From contig NW_019091532.1 in the NCBI RefSeq assembly GCF_001949145.1, positions 130,088-194,087 on the forward strand: DNA of 64,000 nucleotides. The letters run 5' to 3'. Below, piece after piece: positions 1-64,000 of the stretch. Below the pieces are notes generated by a model. It searched no databases and was not told where the DNA came from. It saw only the letters and a list, made by a program, of their open reading frames with translations. Positions within the stretch are counted from its first letter, which is position 1. Each line of letters begins with the position of its first letter. A program made the translations under genes and the position numbers. Source of the stretch: Acanthaster planci (taxonomy: Eukaryota; Echinodermata; Asteroidea; Valvatida; Acanthasteridae).

Positions 1-66
1 AACTCTGGCATTACACTCAACTGGCGTCAGCACACAACCATTTTCAAGCCTTAGCCTTGATTCACC

Positions 67-1074
67 ATGAATTCAACTCCAACTGATGCTGACCTTGGAG
101 CATACAATACCTCTGTTTTACCCAACCTTGGAGGCGATGTCAACGGTGATGGTGTTTTCCAAATCATCCTGCTCTTTCTGTCCACCATTCTCCTTCTGAC
201 ACTGAACCCACTGTGTTTACTCGTTCTCAGACACGTAGACAGCATCCAGGAGACTACCAAGGTCTTCCTGCGATCTCTAACAGCGGCTGATCTGGGCATT
301 GGGATATGTTCGGCCCTTCCAATGACAATTTCTACCATATCTGGCACCTGGGTGCTAGGGGATGTGCTCTGTTTACTTCAACCGTTCGCTACAAATATAT
401 GTTTTTACAGTACCAACCTCTCACTGATACTGCTCACGGTTGATCGTTACATTTCAGTGGAGTATGCACTTCGCTACCCATCTATTGTAACCGTGAAGAG
501 AGCCTGGGTTGCCGTGTTGTGTTCATGGGGCACAGCCCTGCTAATCTCAATCTCTGATGCCTGTGTACACAGATGGATATATGTTTATCACATCCAGTTT
601 TTTCAATGTGCCTTTTCCCCTTCTTCGCTGGCCACTTACGTTTTCTGGGGGGTCAGTGCCTGCACAATGCTCTGCACTCTGACTGTGATCCTGGTAACTT
701 ACATCCGACTTTTCATCATTTCACGCCATCATGCGAGACGCATCCAGGCTGACAACCACATCGCTGGGAATGGGCATGGTGTGAGGGCGGGATCCAACAG
801 CAAATCTCTGCACACGCTCCTCCTGATTGTTTTGACAGCATCAATGAGCACATTCCTGCCGTTTGGTTGCTGGCTCCTTAGCCATGTACTCCCTCCCGAC
901 AGCATCAACCAAACGGCATTTTTCCTCATGCGGCTCATACCTTTTCTGACCAACAGCTGGCTGAACGTGGTCATCTACTACCTCAGGAACAAAGACATTC
1001 GCAGAGCGACTCACACGCTCCTAGCGTCGTACCACGCATTCTTTAAACAGCACTTTCCGTTTCAAAGCAAATGA
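67..1074 (+). CDS. Intronless class A (rhodopsin-like) orphan G-protein-coupled receptor, 335 aa
   Basis: A single uninterrupted frame runs from an ATG after CTTGATTCACC to a TGA stop, with the length typical of class A receptors. Seven hydrophobic segments lie near residues 31-56, 66-90, 101-125, 146-168, 189-217, 248-272 and 284-306. Seen directly: N-glycosylation sites at N2 and N14; N47 in helix 1; D75 in helix 2 (LTAADLGIG); W95 and C102 before helix 3; DRY at 126-128; W154 in helix 4; C181 as the likely disulfide partner in loop 2; and an RNKDIRRA helix 8. Departures from the family are FLPF instead of CWxP in helix 6, NVVIY instead of NPxxY in helix 7, and no proline in helix 5. No ligand can be assigned. 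The style (DRYISVEYALRYPS after helix 3) resembles large orphan expansions in invertebrate deuterostomes. By inference it sits antisense within an intron of the ITPR gene. I am confident of the family, not of a subfamily. Confidence 0.93.
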   Translation: MNSTPTDADLGAYNTSVLPNLGGDVNGDGVFQIILLFLSTILLLTLNPLCLLVLRHVDSIQETTKVFLRSLTAADLGIGICSALPMTISTISGTWVLGDVLCLLQPFATNICFYSTNLSLILLTVDRYISVEYALRYPSIVTVKRAWVAVLCSWGTALLISISDACVHRWIYVYHIQFFQCAFSPSSLATYVFWGVSACTMLCTLTVILVTYIRLFIISRHHARRIQADNHIAGNGHGVRAGSNSKSLHTLLLIVLTASMSTFLPFGCWLLSHVLPPDSINQTAFFLMRLIPFLTNSWLNVVIYYLRNKDIRRATHTLLASYHAFFKQHFPFQSK

Positions 1075-3272
1075 GCAAATATAATTTGCTCCTCAGCCAA
1101 GCAGCATGACTTCACATTTGGAAGCCATAACAGCAATTTACTTTTTTCTTCTTTCTTATAGAAACCAAGCTGTTTCTTGACAGAAAAATTATAATTTTAT
1201 GCACATGTATTTCAAAATCTTGGACGAAGCCATCTCAACAGCATGAAGACTGGCAGTGCGAAGTCTAGGACATGCATGATTTCTCCATGTGCAAAAAAAA
1301 GATTGAAGTCACTGCTGAGTTCAGTTTAATAGGAGCAGAAAAACAAAGAATGGTAAACCTTCATCACCAAACTAATGGCTTGGGGATCCAGGCCTGAAAA
1401 AGGCAAACTCAGGACTTGATCTAGATGACTAGTAAACTATAACATTACCTTTTGGCTAAGTGAAAAACAACTGAGTTGTCATAACCACTGACACAAGTCG
1501 CCTCTGCTTGTGTGTTTTTCTTTTCAACAATTTTGGGAAAAGACTAAACTAAACTCTACAACAATAAAGCCATCTATTACATTTAAAAAAAACCAAGTAC
1601 TTAGAGCAGTCACAGATTGAGCTGTCAATGCTTGAAAAAAAAAAAAAACCAAAAACCGTGTTTTAAGAAAATTGCAAAGAAAAACAGCTGCAGTCACAAT
1701 TATTATTTTGTAAGTAGAACACTGTTCAAAAACTAAAACTTACTTTACAGATGACTGTAAATAGGAACATCATGGATTTCCGTAAAAATGTAGAGTTTTT
1801 AGAGCATATGTTGTTAGTAGGTCAACTAATATTTCCAAATAATCTTTCAACCTTAGGGAGACATCGGTCATTAGGGAGACATTTCAATGGCTCCTTAATG
1901 TTCCAACCACCAAAAGGAGGAACATTTTTATCGTCCACATTTTGAGAGATGATAGATTAGGGTCTGAAAGGAAAACATGCAAAGTTTGGTTAAGATCGAA
2001 TTAGGGAATATTGAATTATGGGACGGTTTGAAAAATGTTGTGCACGTTCCTATGGGAATGTCTCCCAAGTGACTCATTTTTGGTAATAATACATGTAAGT
2101 ACACTGTTCAAACATCACAAACTAGAGTTTCTGTGTGTCCCTACTTAACTCTCTGAATTGTGCCAGCAGAGCTTTTTAACCATAGGCATTCTGGCAGACA
2201 AACTAAAATTAATCCCATGCAATCTTTGTACCAAGAAAATCATTCAGTGCAAAAGGTGCCATGAAGAAACCACTGAAACCTCACCACAGAGACCGAAGCT
2301 TTTGCTCTCTGGCACGCAAGCTGTTTTCAACCTCTTTTTTTCAACGTTAACCTCCATTAAAATTTCCAACCATAGAAATGTCCACAGGAAATGGACTTGT
2401 GGCTTCCACAGGGACCAATATGATTTCTAGCCATATCCATTAAATTCAGACACAGGCTTATAAAGAAACTATTGTTAACCACTTGCTGCCAGGGACCCCC
2501 TTTCAAGCACCATGAGTTTATACCCAGAGCTGGGGGTGCCCAAAACGGGACAAAAGGGCTGGTCCATGTAACAAAAGAGCGTACTTGAAACAAAAGACCT
2601 GCTGCTGGGAATTGTCATCATTTTTCGGCTTGCATTTTTTTAAGGTAATCCATCACTGTTTTTAAACAGTATACCACTGTTTTCGGCATAGCGCGCCCGC
2701 CGATTAGCACCACTGACAAAAATGCTCCAGGGCCCCATTGATGAGCAACACAGCACCGCTGCATGCTAATCCAGTCGTGTTTGAAAAGATACCACTCGCA
2801 CTGACTGGGGACGCAACACCTCACATTTCTGGGCTCTCTTTACAGGGCGGTAGGCCTGGCTGAAATATTCAGGAGTCAATGAAGGTTACATGTCAGCTGA
2901 GAGTAGCCACCAAACAGTCATTTGTGTGGGTGAAAATGTCCATTAAATGAAATGATGAATTTTTGAAGCATTCTGAAAACTGAAAATCTTGAAAATCGCA
3001 TGTAGGCGTGCACTTCATTTTTAAAAGCACCCGGCAGCATGTGGTTAACAATCCAAATGGACAGCTTGACAAACTGCCACAGCGAGGTAAAACTACCCTC
3101 TGGGAGATTGAGGAAACACGGGTTGGGGTAAGGGTTACTTCTGAATGACTGAGCTGTGGATGACACTCTTCTATAGAAGCTGTTGGCTAGTCATGGAGTT
3201 TGCTTTTCACAGGTATGTGAGGGATTGCTGGCAGTAGCTGCATGACATGTAGAAGTATGCGGTGCGCGTTAC
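1075..3272. other. Non-coding stretch between the GPCR and the last visible ITPR exon
   Basis: This stretch holds the GPCR 3' flank and then AT-rich sequence with A-runs near 1570-1660. I looked on the minus strand for the ITPR exon expected after the CHENQ motif (beginning NCIATHES in vertebrates) and did not find it. It is best read as part of a long ITPR intron that continues beyond position 1. Confidence 0.6.
1563..1568 (+). promoter_or_regulatory. Possible polyadenylation signal for the GPCR gene
   Basis: An AATAAA hexamer lies 489 bases after the receptor stop codon, in AT-rich sequence. It is the first canonical hexamer I noticed downstream on the plus strand. In such AT-rich DNA the motif is common by chance. 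Confidence 0.3.
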
Positions 3273-62866
<59,594 letters not shown>

Positions 62867-62994
62867 CTGGGATGAAAAAAAAAGGAACCAATGAAAAGTA
62901 CTGCAAGAATGATAGCCTTTATTTTCGGGAAAAACACAACAACCAAAAAAAACATCCAAAAACAAAAGACATTGCCCATTTTGACCAAAACTTA

Positions 62995-63117
62995 GGCTGT
63001 GTCCGGATTACTTGGCTGTCCTAAAATTAGGCAACCGTCTACGGTAGTGGCTGTGGCAAGTTCCCATAGAATTGTGTGAAATTTCAAGCCAAAGCCAAGT
63101 GATTCAGACACGGCCGG
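62995..63117. mobile_element. Foldback element with GGCTGTGTCC ends and different interior
   Basis: GGCTGTGTCCGGATTACTTG on the left mirrors CAAGTGATTCAGACACGGCC on the right. ACTTA lies just outside both ends (62990..62994 and 63118..63122) and may be a target duplication. The termini resemble the family at 30013, but the interior is unrelated. Confidence 0.6.
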
Positions 63118-63889
63118 ACTTATGTCCCAGTCATACAAGAAGACATGTGACATCAAAATCTCAGACTCAATCATTTCCTTTTTGTTTTTAAATTGGAAAC
63201 AACAGACTATGGGCTCCTTCCTCCCATCTTTAGGATGGGACACAGAAAAGTTAAATGAAGTGGGTTTTTTTTCATTATTAAGTTTTATTTCATTCATCTT
63301 TGTGTATGAGAAATCCCACATGAGTGTGAGAGCATAAGAATCTGAAATGTGCGAGTCTCACACTCAACATGTGAGAGTTGGCAGTCCTGAAAAAAATGAC
63401 GGCCAAAACAAGCATCTTGTCAGTATCAATAGCTCAAAGCCAAGTCACCATTAAAAATCATTGAGTAAATTTAACGAACTAGATGTACATGTAGTCAGTA
63501 CAAGAAGTCTGTAGGAGAAGTTTGACCAAACCAAAAGCCAAGACCACTGTGCAAATAGCATGCAACATTGAATACTAAGGCGGTGTGCACAGAGTTGGAT
63601 GCACACCAGCCCTGGTTCTTTGGATATGATGAATTCACCGAGCGTCGACCGCTGAATCCAAGAGCGTACAATTTGTTAAGCGTCTCAGTGCCTTTTGTGG
63701 CTTTCACCAAGGACGGGCTTAAACTGGTGATTAGTAATAACAATGATATCATAGCATTTACATCTGTAACGGTGTTGATATGTTATCATTATTCCAGCAA
63801 ATAGGGCTCACAACATCTGAGCATTCCTGAAACCATCTCAGCTCCCTGGAGAGTATATCAGTCCGATGCTGCCATACAAGGCAAAAAAG

Positions 63890-64000
63890 CCTGTCCTCAC
63901 AGGTACCCATTTACTTCTGGGTGGAGGGAGGCACACGTATAGGAGTAAACTTGCCCAAGGTCGATCGCAACATGCTGCCACCAGCTGGATTTGAACCCCT
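63890..64000. repeat. SINE-like sequence truncated by the window end
   Basis: CTTGCCCAAGGTCGATCGCA and GGATTTGAACCCC (an inverted B box at the very end) resemble the widespread tRNA-like repeat with GGGTGGAGGGAGGC upstream. Its remainder lies outside the window. Confidence 0.45.

Noticed and set aside
3207-3272. Short ITPR isoform ending by read-through after exon 36
   Set aside because: The frame does run about 21 codons to a stop, but the donor is strong and no polyadenylation signal was noticed. A full receptor needs the downstream channel exons.

Overview
This is animal genomic DNA. About 36 short exons, each bounded by GT-AG splice sites, lie on the minus strand and join into one long open frame that matches the inositol 1,4,5-trisphosphate receptor (ITPR) family along its whole length. 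The only other convincing protein-coding gene is a single-exon class A G-protein-coupled receptor on the plus strand at the left edge. The invertebrate-like ITPR sequence, the intronless orphan-type GPCR, introns mostly of 0.2-2 kb, and many short inverted-repeat transposons and tRNA-like SINE remnants suggest an invertebrate deuterostome (cephalochordate, hemichordate or echinoderm). I cannot resolve it further from sequence alone.

Layout. 67..1074 (+) is the GPCR. From 3273 to 62866 (-) runs the ITPR gene; transcription goes from high to low coordinates. The 36 exons sum to 5571 nt, exactly 1857 codons, with compatible phases at every junction. They cover the end of the N-terminal suppressor region, the IP3-binding core (all arginine, lysine, tyrosine, threonine and glycine ligands I know for mouse type 1 are present), and the large regulatory helical region through the RIH-associated domain. 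The start codon and first exons lie beyond 64000. The transmembrane channel exons are not in the window and should lie to the left of position 1. The GPCR is therefore probably nested, in antisense orientation, inside an ITPR intron.

Features of the ITPR gene worth attention: the exon encoding the vertebrate SI splice-site region occurs twice (44202..44362 and 45547..45707) inside a 1.3-1.4 kb duplication whose junction carries a single unknown base, most likely a haplotype assembly artefact; a tiny in-frame exon (14379..14435) sits exactly at the vertebrate SII splice site; one exon begins with a donor-like CAG|GTAAGG (29454).

Non-coding content: an 876-base run of N (30886..31761) flanked by matching sequence, two minisatellites (31-bp unit at about 22445..22970; 62-64-bp unit at 55231..55730), two TTAA-flanked foldback elements, a hAT-like MITE, a pogo/Tigger-like deletion derivative, a small foldback family ending in GGCYGYRTCCGAA, and several tRNA-like SINE fragments. 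In the remaining introns I see only AT-rich unique sequence, homopolymers and degenerate repeats. No complete tRNA, rRNA, CRISPR array, operon or other novel multi-gene system is visible.
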